Shown here piece after piece: positions 47,070-58,268 of a stretch of 64,000 nt of DNA. The notes beneath the pieces are model-generated. The model ran no database searches, was not told the DNA's origin, and saw only the letters and a program-made list of their open reading frames with translations. Origin of the DNA: Zygaena filipendulae (lineage: Eukaryota; Arthropoda; Insecta; Lepidoptera; Zygaenidae); contig OU015666.1 in the NCBI GenBank assembly GCA_907165275.2, positions 526,001-590,000 of the forward strand. Reading direction: 5' to 3'. Position numbers and translations under genes: made by a program. How positions within the stretch are numbered: position 1 is the stretch's first letter; each line of letters starts with the position of its first letter.

Positions 47070-47471
47070 TAAATCACGTTTCACGTTGTTTGTCCGCGAT
47101 GGACTCCGAAACTACCGAACGGATTTTGATAAAATTTTGTAACCATTCATAAAATGGTCCAACTTAAAAGATAGGATAGTTTTTATCCCGGAATTCCCTC
47201 GGGAACTGAAGGACATAGAGTACTTTTTTCCCGCAACCTCCGCGGGAACTCCGAAATTACCGCGGATGAAATCGCGGGGGACAGCTAGTTTATTATAAAT
47301 CACGTGTCACGTTGTTTGTCCGCGATGGACTCCGAAACTACCGAACGGATTTTGATAAAATTTTGTAACCATTCATAAAATGGTCCAATTTAAAAGATAG
47401 GATAGTTTTTATCCCGGAATTCCTGCGGGAACTCCGGAATTACCGCGGATGAAATCGCGGGGGACAGCTAG
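47070..47471 (+). mobile_element. Helitron-like repeat in tandem duplicate
   Basis: Two head-to-tail units, 47070-47287 and 47288-47471, each run from TTATTATAAATCACGT to GGGGGACAGCTAG. Copy A has a single unit at 6261-6527. Confidence 0.8.
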
Positions 47472-47657
47472 TATACCTATAAAATTCTCTTGTCACAGTG
47501 TTAGTTACCATACTCCTTCGAAACGGCTTGACCGATTTTTATGAAATTTTATATGCATATTCAGTAGGTATGAGAATCGGCTACTCTCTATTTTTCATCC
47601 CGGAATCCCCGCGGAAACTCCGAAACTCACGCGGCTGATACCGCGGGGCACAGCTAG
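47472..47657 (+). mobile_element. Helitron-like short repeat
   Basis: Counterpart of 6528-6713, ending CTAG at 47654-47657. Confidence 0.75.
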
Positions 47658-48218
47658 TAATAAATAAAATATTAAAAAAAATAACAAAAAGATTATAAGG
47701 TGCATTTTATTTTGGAAACCCCGCGGGAACTCTGAAATTAACTAAATTGAAACCAATAGTAAGTAGCTACTAGATAAAAATTGAAATCATTAGTAAACTG
47801 TGAAGCCGCCACTCGGCATCGCCGCGGAAAATTTGTCGAAATCGCATCATTTTCCCAAACGATCGGCATTTGTACGGCAAAACTGGGATCGCTCGTTAAA
47901 CGCTGAACAAGAGAGAGCTTCGTGGATTTGCCACGAATAAAAACGTAGGAGTCCGGGACAAATTGACAGCAGCCAATGTTGGCACTGAAATGTATCGCTT
48001 CCAACGCGCCCTGAAGCGATCATATCTCATACGAATACACCATCCGTCAGTATTGAGCTAGAATATTTTTTAAACTGCATCCAGATAGATGGATTTGAAT
48101 GTCGGATGTGATTTTATTTTTGGTTCTGTTATAATTTCTAAGCGTTGAAAATTTCGGCAGGTTCTATGCAGTTGATTTATCCTTGTCTTTAGTAGATTTT
48201 TTTTACTTTTTGGTTATA

Positions 48219-48645
48219 TAACATGTGGTAAAATTAGCTGCAAATATTTACAGGGTTGAAAGTGTACACCGTTATAAACATGTTCATAAAGAAAAAAAGA
48301 AGAAAAAAAAAACATCAAACAACAAAATAAATCAATCAAAAAGAAAACAAACCGGTGAGGGCGCTCGCCGCTTACACACACATCGCCGCGCGCCGGTATC
48401 TAAAGTTCAATGACCTTGATCGAGCTGAACAGCTGATCCATTGCTCGCTATGTGCGTGGCGTGTGCCTTGTAGCTAAGTATTGTGTACTTTGTGAATGTA
48501 ATTATAATGATATTTCAATAAATTTATTTTCCTTATATTCTAAAATTACCGAACTTATAATATTATTTTTTCGCCTATCCTGTTTGTTATAACGTATACT
48601 TTCAGCCCTGTAAATATTTGCAGTTATTTTACCACATGTAATATA
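48219..48645. repeat. Inverted-repeat element, intact only in copy B
   Basis: ACATGTGGTAAAAT and CAAATATTTACAGGG near 48219-48260 recur as an inverted copy at about 48600-48645 (CCCTGTAAATATTTGCAG, ATTTTACCACATGT). In copy A only the left arm remains (about 7275-7330), and the right arm region is replaced by (CCTA)n. It is either a foldback or MITE-type element, or a local inverted duplication. Confidence 0.65.
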
Positions 48646-49084
48646 GGTAGTATAAAACCTAGTAGTTTTTTGTGAGTGTGTGAGTTTGTTTGGTTGCTTG
48701 TTTGTATCGCTTTCAAGCCTTAACGGCTCAACCGATCATCATGCAATTTTGCACGCACGTTTCCAGTGGTACGGAGAAGGACATGGGGTATACACATGCA
48801 CACATGACACAAAACCTGTTATTTTTGGATGGCGGTTCAAAAATATTTTTTCACACGATATATATTATTATTCTATGATAGGTAATCATGAGACGCGGAG
48901 CCGCGGCTGTATTGATTGTCAGTCGGGTGCCCCGGCTCCGCGCCGTCCTGCTCTATTATTAAACGCCATGAATAAAAATATCGTATGGGCTCACGCAAAA
49001 TAACTAACGCCGAACGCTACGAGGGCCCTTATGGCGCTGTCCTCCACTGACAGACGCGCTGAGCACGCGCTGAGCTGATAAAAT

Positions 49085-49438
49085 CCCTACTAATATTATA
49101 AATGCTAAAAAAAAAAATGTTGGCAAAATGGTCCCGGCTCAGCATAATACTATCTCACACACTTAACAGTGTGAGGCAGCGCTGGTTTTCAGCCGGAACC
49201 ACGGTAAAAAATAAATAAAAATAAAAGTAAAAAATAAACTATAAAATCAAAATTACAATAAAAAAATTAACTACTAAAGTAACTCTGTCTGTCTGTCTGT
49301 CTGTTAAGCTATCACGTTTTAACGTCTCAACCGTCAGGGATACAGATAAAGACAGAGTACTTTTTGTCCCGGAATTCCCGCGGGAACTCCGAAATTAACT
49401 TCGAAATTACCACGGGTGAAACCGCGAGGAAAGGCTAG
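49085..49438 (+). mobile_element. Helitron-like repeat split by an insertion
   Basis: Counterpart of 7923-8134. The insertion at 49113-49273 lies after TATAAATGCTAAA, and CTAAAG is repeated at its far side, consistent with a short target duplication. Confidence 0.75.
49113..49273 (-). mobile_element. Retroposon fragment with CTCAGCATA/CGCTGGT blocks (copy 1)
   Basis: It shares GGCTCAGCATAA and AGCGCTGGTTTTCAGC with 54060-54310 and 62787-62990. It is flanked by A-rich sequence and has no coding frame. It is probably one SINE or LINE-tail family. Confidence 0.55.
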
Positions 49439-49516
49439 TAAATGGAAATAACTTTACCCGCAAGTATACTCCCGCGGAAACCGTTCCGGGATAAAAAGTA
49501 TATTGTAACTTTAAGA

Positions 49517-50519
49517 AATTTAGAATGGGTTCAGCACTCAGCAGTTTTGGAAATGGTCTCCTTAATCCAAACTTAGAAACTGCACCGCATTTAATATTAG
49601 TGTACTCTGTAGAAAAAAAAATACATATATATTTGTATTTTACAAAATTAGTAGGTATAGATTTAAAAGAATATAGTGCTACGTATAAGTAACTAAAACA
49701 GCTTCAATTTCATTATCACATAACGTTCATTTTAACAGAAGGTACCTGAAATAAGAATGGAATACATTGCAGCGTCAACCTTCACTAGCCAGTTGGTAAA
49801 TTGGAATGGGAATTACCTATACTTTTCAAAAATAAACTTTTCCCCCAAATAATCTCCACTTCTTGGTAGAACATTATCGATTTCGGTGATGTCTTTTTTC
49901 TTTCTTTATATCTTTCTATAGCGCCTCTCGTAGTGTGCATGTGGGCTGATATAATAATTTGAGTTTCTTCCACGTCGCGTCGGTCGGTGCGGGCGCGTAA
50001 TGGTAATTGGTGGGGTACGGCGGGAAAACGCACTTCGTTCTATACTTCCACAGCTACGTAGACAACTTTCAGGATTCTACGGCAGGTTTCGTGTCATGAA
50101 AAAAAAAATATTAAAATGCTTGATACCTTTTTTTGTCCAATTTGTGACTGATTTTACAATCGATAGATAAACATCAGATTTTTCATCCGATTGATAATAA
50201 CCCATACAAGATATTATACCACTTGCACTTTTGAAATTTGAAAAGAAAATCCCCGAAGATTGAAAATTAATTATGGCGCTTCTGCCAATGAAAATTTGTC
50301 AATAATCTTCTTTTGTTATTGCTAACAGTGACGGCTTCTTCTTGTTTCTTGTCTTCAAATAATTGTACCTAATCGATGTTGGCTCTTTTTGACGTCAATA
50401 AGCTTACAATGATAATATCCGCCCTTCACAGCCTTCTAGTGATAGAGAGAGAAGAAGCTGCACAACCAACTTCCCAGTAGTACGCTTGTTAGTTTAATGC
50501 TTACAATAATATTATCCTT
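49517..50519. other. Gene-less stretch
   Basis: No gene or repeat family is recognised. A minus-strand frame of 82 codons at 49785-50033 is unsupported. Confidence 0.35.
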
Positions 50520-50935
50520 TCTCATTGTAAATGCGAAATTGATTTTGTTTGTTTCTTTCTTGAAAAATAAAAAAAATCCATGTAGATACACGTTGTCAGG
50601 GGAAGGACATAAAATACCTACTTTGTTTGCGGGATTCCCACGGTAACTCCGAAGCTACGCGGGTGAAACAGCTCGTTATGGTTATAAAGTTAAGTAGGTA
50701 TAATAAACACTTTTCGTAATAAAAACCAAGGTCCAGAATCATGGATAAAATTACTATAGACACTAGCTGTCTTCCGCCGTTTCTCCGCGGTAATTACGAA
50801 GTTCCCGCGGGAATTTCAGGATGAAATATAGACATTAACCTTCCTCATGAATCACTCTATCTATTGGTAAAAACTGCATGAAAATCCGCAACCGCATACA
50901 TACGGCAGACAGACAGCAGGAAGCGACAAAACGCA
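50520..50935. mobile_element. Two Helitron-like fragments in opposite orientation
   Basis: 50520-50675 (plus) keeps ACACGTTGTCAGGGGAAGGA and a weak palindrome. 50763-50935 (minus) has CTAGCTGTCTTCCGCC and an intact GTTCCCGCGGGAA, then CCTCATGAATCACTCTATCT as at 20265. Confidence 0.6.
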
Positions 50936-52507
50936 CAGTACCCCAGCTGATGGCATCCTTTCACGAAGACTTTCCTATGCTATGAGGTCTATAACATTGT
51001 GTTTACAGAAAACAGGAGAATAAGACAAGTACCTGATCGTACAAATTTCGCATGAGCAGCTTGCCTGTGTCCTATTTCTGCTCGTTAGTGGCATATCAGC
51101 GCAGTGAGACGACGCTAAATCACTCGACGCACTACTAAACCGTGATTTACAATCTAACGGCGGGTGTAAATCAATCGGCCACACTAATTATTTGAGGTAA
51201 CCAGCGATGTATTGCAATTAAGACTAATTGCTCGCGACCCCAAGAATTCTTTGATGAATATCGACGGATGAATATGGGACAAAATTATTTCCTATTTAGC
51301 GTAAGTAGGTTCTTAAGGGTAGGTTCTCGCTTGAGGTTAGTTTTGCTTATACACACAAGTTTATAGCTTATATTATAATGTATGTATGTGTTTAAAGAGA
51401 AATGATGCAGAGTTTATGATATGGTTTGCAAATCCTATAATTTTGAATAATTTCTCCTAAATTTAAATTTGACAGCAAAAAGTAGATTGACGGCGACGTT
51501 GTCCAGAAAACAAAAAAAAAAAAACCTAATTAAACAAAATATTTACTTTTGTTACTTACCTATAGGTATCTGCAAAAATATTTAACAAAATTTTTTTTAC
51601 TAAATATTTGTTAGTTTGTATTTGTATTGTTGCTAAAAAAACTAACAACCATTACCTATTTAGATAAGATAAGATCAGATAAACTTTATTCAGCAAGAAC
51701 AAACACATACACCACGCAACAAACGGTTTACAATATTTATAATATAAGTGTAGACAGAGGTATACAAATTAAATTATTTATTTATTTATTTAGAACACAA
51801 AACAGATTAAGGACGTATCTGGCGATAGCCGCACCCGTTCCAGCTGAAAAACATTAACGAGCATAATCTCCATTGCACATGACTAGCAGAATAAACATTA
51901 TAAATGAATTAATTATTAATTAATGCCATAAAACTTAACGTACGGCTGCCACCGTTCCGCGAGTGTTCCGAATTAGGTCAGATATAGTAGGTGCCACAGA
52001 AAAAAATAATTAACTAGAGAGGACATGTAGGCGCGGCAGGCGCGCCACGGTTGCAAAGGAAGTTAGAGCAAATGCTCTAACATGCCCAAAACTTCTTTTG
52101 CTGCCATCCCAAGTATATTTTTTACAATATTTCCAAAACTGTGAATTTTGAAAACAGTAACAGTATAGTAAAACGTAACCAAAAAGCGTTTAATACATTT
52201 CCCTACGTTAATGAATGTTTTAGTGAGTGATGAATAGTTTTGTGTGCGAAAATCACCCGGCGACACTGGTTTACTAAACCAAGCTGATGTCCCTTCTATC
52301 AGTTATTTTCTGTTCTGTGGTAGCTGCCACAGTACTGCGCGCCGCTTCGAATAGGGTCGGCGTGGACGGGCACGGTCTCATCCACACGTTTCGTCTAGGC
52401 GATAGCTTTATGTGGACCTGATTTTAATATCACCGAGAGCTTAGGCAATCTTGGAAAGATGTGTCAAAAAAAGTTTTGAAACTTTCTTCGAGAAAACCCC
52501 CTGGTAA
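50936..52507. other. Gene-less stretch
   Basis: A CTTTATTCAGCAAGAACAAA segment at 51683-51702 resembles a retroposon 3' tail on the minus strand. The rest is unassigned, and frames of 67-76 codons show no domain. Confidence 0.35.
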
Positions 52508-52670
52508 TTAACTGGTTGTTCTCTGCGGTTTCCCGCAGGTTTCAGCCACGTTAGTTTGAGAGTTCTTAGGAAAACTCTGTGAAATCCTTTCCCAGCTGAC
52601 GTCTTCCTATTTATAAACTATCAACCTGCCAAATTTCAGCATCATAGCTCAAATAGTTTGTTCTCTCCAG
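52508..52670 (-). mobile_element. Helitron-like remnant
   Basis: It has TTCTCTGCGGTTTCCCGCAG and CCAAATTTCAGCATCATAGC on the minus strand. The terminal CTAG is lost. An (AAG)n run follows at 52762-52780. Confidence 0.5.
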
Positions 52671-52978
52671 CCACAGCATTGGGCAACTGTGAAGGGCGAG
52701 CTTTTATGCGTGCTCACATAAGAGCAAAGTTGATTAAAATAATTTAAGAAAAGTAGTATTAGAAGAAGAAGAAGAAGATAGTTTTACTACTGACAAATTG
52801 CCTTCGGCAGAATTATATAAATAGACACTATAATTATAGAAAAAGATCTTTCTTTCAGTAAGTCGATCGGTGTAGGTACATTGTGTGCAACAAATATATA
52901 AATTATATGTACATTAGGTATATGTGGATTTGTAGTTGTTAAAAAACTGTGAAGGGCGGATTTGGGTATTATCCATGC

Positions 52979-53271
52979 TATGAAAATTAAAATTCTAACT
53001 AGTCCGTCGGTTAGAAAATAAAAAATAATAGACACGTATTTTTTGCTTTTTCAAATTAATGAAAATAAACATAAATAAAGCGCTTTGAAATTTAGGGTGG
53101 GGGACTTGTGACGTCACTAATCAGTATAAGCTCCGTACAAACTGCATCGGATAGTAACGTCACGCGAAATTTTAACTCAATATATTATCGCCGGTTTTTT
53201 TTGAACAAAAAAAGGGGCCAATATTTTTTATTAAACTACACGACGGACTGAAAAAAAATAGTCGAGTAACC
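52979..53271 (+). mobile_element. MITE with TGACGTCA sites (copy 7, diverged)
   Basis: The ends are eroded. One GTGACGTCACT remains near 53109 and the other has decayed to TAACGTCAC near 53155. Confidence 0.7.
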
Positions 53272-53924
53272 AATTTTGTTGACATCAAGAAGAACACAGG
53301 TTAAGATTCAAACTACACAACGTCGTCTTATCCACGCTTTTCTATCGCAAAAGCACCGAGTTGCGCATCGCCATATTGGACGCTTACACATTTACATGTC
53401 AATCGCCATTATTTATTACAAGTAGGTACACACTGTGTTTACAATATTTCACTTGATACCTACTTATTGCTCAACTCATCGACTTGTACGCTAGATTTTA
53501 TTATAATAGATACTTTGATTAAATTTTACCAACGGCTTTTATGTACCATTAATTTTACTCTAAACATATTTTAGTGTTCGCGTGGCGATATATTTTTAGA
53601 GACTTACGCCGTATCTACGAGGTACCTATCCTCATTGACAAACTGCTACAGTCATAGCACAGTTCCTAGTTAGCTTTTTAAATAACCTCAGGGTCGCACC
53701 GGTTTTTGTTATTCGGCGAACAAACCTCGGTTTTAATCTCAGGATTCATAATTTTCTTGTTTTATAATCTCACCGCAAAGTAAGCTATACAGCTCAAAGA
53801 ATCGGTAAACAATTTTTTGTTTTAATTACATAGTGTACATAGTTATGTAAGTTTTCTTTTATTTTCCCTACGCGTAGTCTAATCTTTTTTATTTGACAAT
53901 GTTTTTTTTTCTATATCTATAACT
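53272..53924. other. Gene-less stretch
   Basis: Nothing recognisable; AT-rich. Confidence 0.35.
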
Positions 53925-54310
53925 AGTATTACAACCGTGTGTGTGTCTGTTACCTTTTCACGCCTTATCTACTTAACCGATTATCAAGAAATTTAGCGAT
54001 CTATTTGTAAGGGGAATATGAAAGAGTAATTTTTATCCTGGAATTCCTGCGGGAACTCAAGAGAAAGAAAGAAAGAAAGAAGAAAGAAAATACATTTATT
54101 TCAGCACAACCCACAAGAAAAAGAAATAAACATTAACAGTGCCTAATCTAAAGAGACATAGAGATCTAAAAAGAAATATTTTGACTTATTTTGACTTTAG
54201 ACTCACCAACTCAGCATAGCTAGGTGCGGGTACACATAGCGCTGGTTTTCAGTTGGCAGCCCGCTGTCACGCACGGACGGGGGTAGCAAAAGAAGAGCTA
54301 AAAGATAAAT
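53925..54310. mobile_element. Helitron-like fragment joined to a (GAAA)n-ended retroposon
   Basis: 53925-54058 is a plus-strand Helitron-like copy that breaks off inside its palindrome (CCTGCGGGAACTC). A (GAAA)n tract at 54062-54090 follows, then a fragment with ACTCAGCATAG and GCGCTGGTTTTCAG, the same family as 49113-49273. Confidence 0.6.
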
Positions 54311-55046
54311 AAAACAAATATTTTCAACGCGACGCGTTAGTTAAGATTTTAAAAGAAATCCATAACTACTTAATTTCGCCTTCAAGCTTGCAATCTCTGT
54401 GTTGCACGCGCTTACTTATATCGACCTTTTGCAGACAAGAAAATGTGCATTTTTTCAAACGGTGCCGTCATAAGAGCGACGACGCGCGACGGTATACAGA
54501 CAGACAGACAGACAGAGATCTCAATATTTTTGATTGCACCACTAGCGCCGGCAAAGTTTCAAGTGTATGGAGTTGTAATTTTCCACCAAGACGGCTCTGT
54601 ATAATATCGTCTGAATCATGAAGACTATCCACGTTTGCTTTCACACGAGCGCCTTTTGCACGTTAAAAACGTGAAAGTAGGTATTAGAGAAAACGCGCGG
54701 TTTTCACGAGAGAAGAGTTTATCAGAACATATTATTACGTGCCACATTTGTTCAAATTATCTTCGCTTCCCATCAACCGATATAATGGACAAATGTCTGA
54801 TCGATCAATAAAAAAGTACAAATACGTACAATACGTATGAAAGTGCCGTCATGTACCTTTTTTACTTCGAGGTTCATATAATACATAATGGGCTATATAC
54901 ATCAAGCTCTCGATATATAAGTAACTCATGTATATATTATAGACATGTAAAACATATACAAAGAAAACAGAGAAGTCTTATACAAAATAACTCAGGTAAC
55001 TATTAGTATAATAGTATTATTAGGGTACAAGAGAACTATTATAATA
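54311..55046. other. Gene-less stretch
   Basis: A (CAGA)n run lies at 54498-54517. No domain-bearing frame is present. Confidence 0.35.
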
Positions 55047-55205
55047 CTAGCTGTTCCCCGTGGTTTCACCCGCGTGAATTTTGGAGTTTCCGCGGAAATC
55101 CCGAGATTGAAAGTACCCTTTGTCGATTTTGCAAAATTGAATTGTTACAGATTGACTAGTATATGCGTGACAGCATAACAAACAAACTCACTCTCGCATT
55201 TAGGT
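55047..55205 (-). mobile_element. Helitron-like short repeat
   Basis: It has a CTAGCTGTTCCCCGTGGTTT end on the minus strand and a diverged palindrome (GGAGTTTCCGCGGAAAT). Confidence 0.65.
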
Positions 55206-55524
55206 TTAATGTTGGGATTATTCTGTCTACTCAATGGTTAACTGAAAGAGAATGCCGCAAGACATTAAGTACGTATTTTGCAATAAACAATGAATAAATA
55301 AATAATTAACATTATAAAATGTATACAATATTCTTAAAATCAGACAAACGCTCTCGTGTGTAACGCAGAGCAGGGCAGAGCGTATGTAGTTTCGCTTATT
55401 ACGCGGATCCCAACTCTCCCCAAGTCCCACCTTTGTGGAACTATACACGTCTGTGCTGTGTACGACTGTGCTCCGTACTGCCACGAGCTGTTATAGCTGC
55501 CCCCTTAGCCAAGTTGACAATCTA

Positions 55525-55872
55525 CAACGTGTTAATGAATTAACTGAAAACCTGACACACCCCATTTAAAAAAGTAAACTTTAATTTGATTAAAATATAT
55601 TTTATGACGAAAATATTTATACTTTAAAAGTTATTCAACATTAGTTTGGAGGTGACCTATCTACGAAATTCCGAGCGCTACGCCCGCGCCTACCGGTTCG
55701 AATTTTTTTGCTGCGGGCGGCGTACGCGCCTAATATTGTATTATAAACAATTTAGTCATGGGCTAGTAAAAATGAAAAAAATATAACCTATATTAAAACA
55801 TAGTGCGATCGATTCGCTAGTCGATTCTCAGCAAACTACTTTCTAGTTTTCAGTTAATTCATTAACACGTTG
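55525..55872. mobile_element. MITE of about 348 bp (copy 2)
   Basis: Both termini match exactly (CAACGTGTTAATGAATTAAC and complement). It is flanked by TA on the left and CA on the right, a decayed TA duplication. It is closely similar to 31732-32080 throughout. Confidence 0.85.
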
Positions 55873-57186
55873 CATATTCGTTAAGACTATAGAACTAAGG
55901 AACGAATTCGTCATGTCAAGTGGTCACGTAAAATCATCCAATCAAAAGTTAAATATTGCGTGATCACGTGACATAATGATTCCGCTCTTTAGTTGTCTAT
56001 GCGTTAACGATCATAGATTGTCGACTTGGCTAAGGGGGCTGGTGTGGATAGCGTTCACTGCGCTTCAGGCGAAATGGAATCCGGCCAAGGGCGAGTCGAT
56101 TCCGAACGAACTCAAGAGTTTTGAACCACCCTTTTTGAAGTTACACTCACCTCTAAAGTGGGAAAATGTATATTTGGGTTACACAACTCATAAAGTTAAA
56201 GTAGATAGTGTATATTTTTTAATTCAAAATGACTATGTTTTGAATCGAAAAACTACATAGCAGGAAGAAAAGTGCAAAAAAAATCTGGAACATATTGCAG
56301 TTTTGCTCGTATTGCTTAAAAAAAACTGACTTCCGAAATGTAACTTTTTCAAGGCGTGTTTGTTTAATGTATTAGGTGTATATTACGCGATTCGGCCAAA
56401 TAATAAGCTCACACCCGATGAATAAGTTGTGGCCCCAATATTGTAATATATTTATTTATTTAAAAACCTCCTGGTAATCTAGACAGTTTTTGTAGGCCTG
56501 ATAAAAAATCGCCATTTTACTTTATTGTTGCAAATTTAACAACAATTACAACTTAGACAAAGTTTCTTGAGCTTTTTTTTTATTTACTTAATTAAATTAA
56601 CGTTTGCTCCTAACCGTAGGAATTTTCAGGATCTGTAAATCTTTTCTGGTAGGTGCTATAATTTTTTGAACAGTATCTAACTAAACTAGACTTTGAGCAG
56701 TTTTTAGCGTAAAAAGAAATAAAAATGACTAAAATAAATATATTTAATTATCCGTTACACAAATACCTACTATTAGTTACGTTATGCAAAAGATGGCAAG
56801 AATTAAGAAAATATGCCATACACTCATTATATTTTATTCTTATTACTACTTTTATCTTAAACAAAAAATACATATGAATCAAATTTTAACTGGCTGTTTT
56901 AAAACTCTTAACAACAATTAGGTGTAATATATTTTGATGGTAAGTTGTTACTCTGGTAACACTTGATTATCTAGAATATTGAAAGTAAAAATCCTTTTCC
57001 AAACCTAAAGGATAAAGCAGAAATAAACAATGACCGATCATTATCGTTTCTACTTGACCGAATAAATATACCGATGCCAATAGTGCCTTAACACGGTACC
57101 CCGTCGACAGGGCTGTGTTCGAGCCGTATTTAAGACTCAATTCCAGACGTGTTTCGTAACTGCGAAACGATAAAAACAATAGCAGT
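55873..57186. other. Gene-less stretch before the second LTR element
   Basis: A 94-codon frame at 55976-56260 lies in a moderately GC-rich patch; I see no domain and no splice context to support it. The remainder is AT-rich and unassigned. Confidence 0.35.
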
Positions 57187-57190
57187 AGGT

Positions 57191-57491
57191 AGTCATGTTG
57201 ACGGTACCAAGTACTGAATAATTTCTCTATATTATAAATATTATCATACTGTGACTACGACCGGGTGGCCAGCCACAGACGCTGAGCAAGCATTCCCGCT
57301 ACACGGCGAAGTCCATCCGCCCTATAGAGATAAGGTGCTAGGAATTAAGAATAATGTACTCATGTACTCATGTTAGTTTTAACGTTAGTTTTAAGCATTC
57401 ATTCTTATTGTAACGGTCATACAATAAAGACGTATTAAAATGCATTAAATTGCTTTTTAAAAAGCGGTCCTGGATCTACCGTGATTTGTCT
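57191..57491 (+). repeat. 5' LTR (301 bp)
   Basis: It is identical to 62334-62634 (offset 5143). It begins AGTCATGTTGACGG and ends GATTTGTCT, and contains AATAAA at 57423-57428, a candidate polyadenylation signal. Confidence 0.93.
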
Positions 57492-57511
57492 GGCGCAGCC
57501 GGTAGGATACC
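57491..57511 (+). promoter_or_regulatory. Primer binding site, tRNA-Ser type
   Basis: TGGCGCAGCCGGTAGGAT starts at the final T of the LTR. It closely resembles the tRNA-Ser-complementary site known in Drosophila 17.6/297-type errantiviruses. Confidence 0.75.
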
Positions 57512-57664
57512 CTCTATATCCTATCGTCGTGCTCGTGCTCTCGAAGACACAAAAATCGGTCTGAAGTGCGTGTTCGGCGTGTGAAAGGGTATCCATACGA
57601 ACCAAATAAATAAGACTCCAAGGTGACCAGGACCAGGACCATTGCTGGAAGACATGGGTGGCTT

Positions 57665-57670
57665 GTGAGT
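57665..57670 (+). promoter_or_regulatory. Candidate splice donor in the leader
   Basis: GTGAGT matches the 5' splice consensus and lies 11 bases after the start of an ATG (57654). Errantivirus env is normally expressed from a spliced RNA. A possible acceptor AG is at 60700-60701, in a compatible phase with the env frame. Unverified. Confidence 0.35.
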
Positions 57671-57780
57671 ACAACCTTTACTTCCTTTGCTTTCCCTATG
57701 ACTTCCAAATATTAAATGTTACTATAGAGACAGAAAATCGCTCAAGTAACGTTATCTGATTGCACAAAAATAGGCAACCA

Positions 57781-58046
57781 TACACTAAATCGGTATAACT
57801 TAGTTTATAGATCGTACACTTCATCGGTACATAATTAAGAATATTTTAATCAAATAACAAATCTATTTGATTTTAAATAATTTGCTCTATTTTATACACT
57901 ACATCGGTATAATTTAGTTTTATAGATCGTACACTTCATCGGTACATAATTACGAATATTTTAATCAAATAACAAATCTATTTGATTTTAAATACTTTGC
58001 TCTATTTTATATTTAGGATATTAAGATATTACACTGAATCGGTATA
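57781..58046 (+). repeat. Leader array: five copies of a 17-bp motif within a tandem duplication
   Basis: TACACTnnATCGGTAyA occurs at 57781, 57815, 57895, 57930 and 58030. The first four sit two per unit in a direct duplication of about 114 bp (57781-57894 and 57895-58009). Each unit also holds an inverted ATCAAATA/TATTTGAT pair. The array lies between the primer binding site and gag, the position of the Su(Hw) insulator cluster in Drosophila gypsy, but the motif differs from the known Su(Hw) TGCATA core. Its function is unknown. Confidence 0.85.
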
Positions 58047-58268
58047 TTAAATTAAGAATAAATTGTTTAAATAATAATTTTTAGTTACAAATACAACATT
58101 AAAAAAAAAAAATATATAGTTCTTATATTAAATTTGTTTAAATAATTTGTGACTCTATCACTCTATATCTCTATAAAATAATTTTAATCATTTTTAGCGT
58201 TAAGAATTAAATTGTGTGTGTCTTTTATTATAGTACTTGTTGTGTTAAAGTGAATATAAATTTAAAAA

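Larger units (their letters stand above)
42330..49516 (+). repeat. Segmental duplication, copy B
   Basis: It matches 1-8211 in direct orientation. Copy B alone carries inserts at about 44676-44903, 48423-48640 and 49113-49273, and a second tandem Helitron-like unit at 47070-47287. It lacks the 1160-2581 element and the 5925-6252 insert. It contains no recognisable gene; stretches between named elements show nothing else. A minus-strand frame at 47738-48004 has a counterpart at 6764-7075 but shows no known domain. Confidence 0.9.

Noticed and set aside
55976..56260. 94-codon frame in a GC-richer patch
   Set aside because: No recognisable motif; length is within chance expectation.
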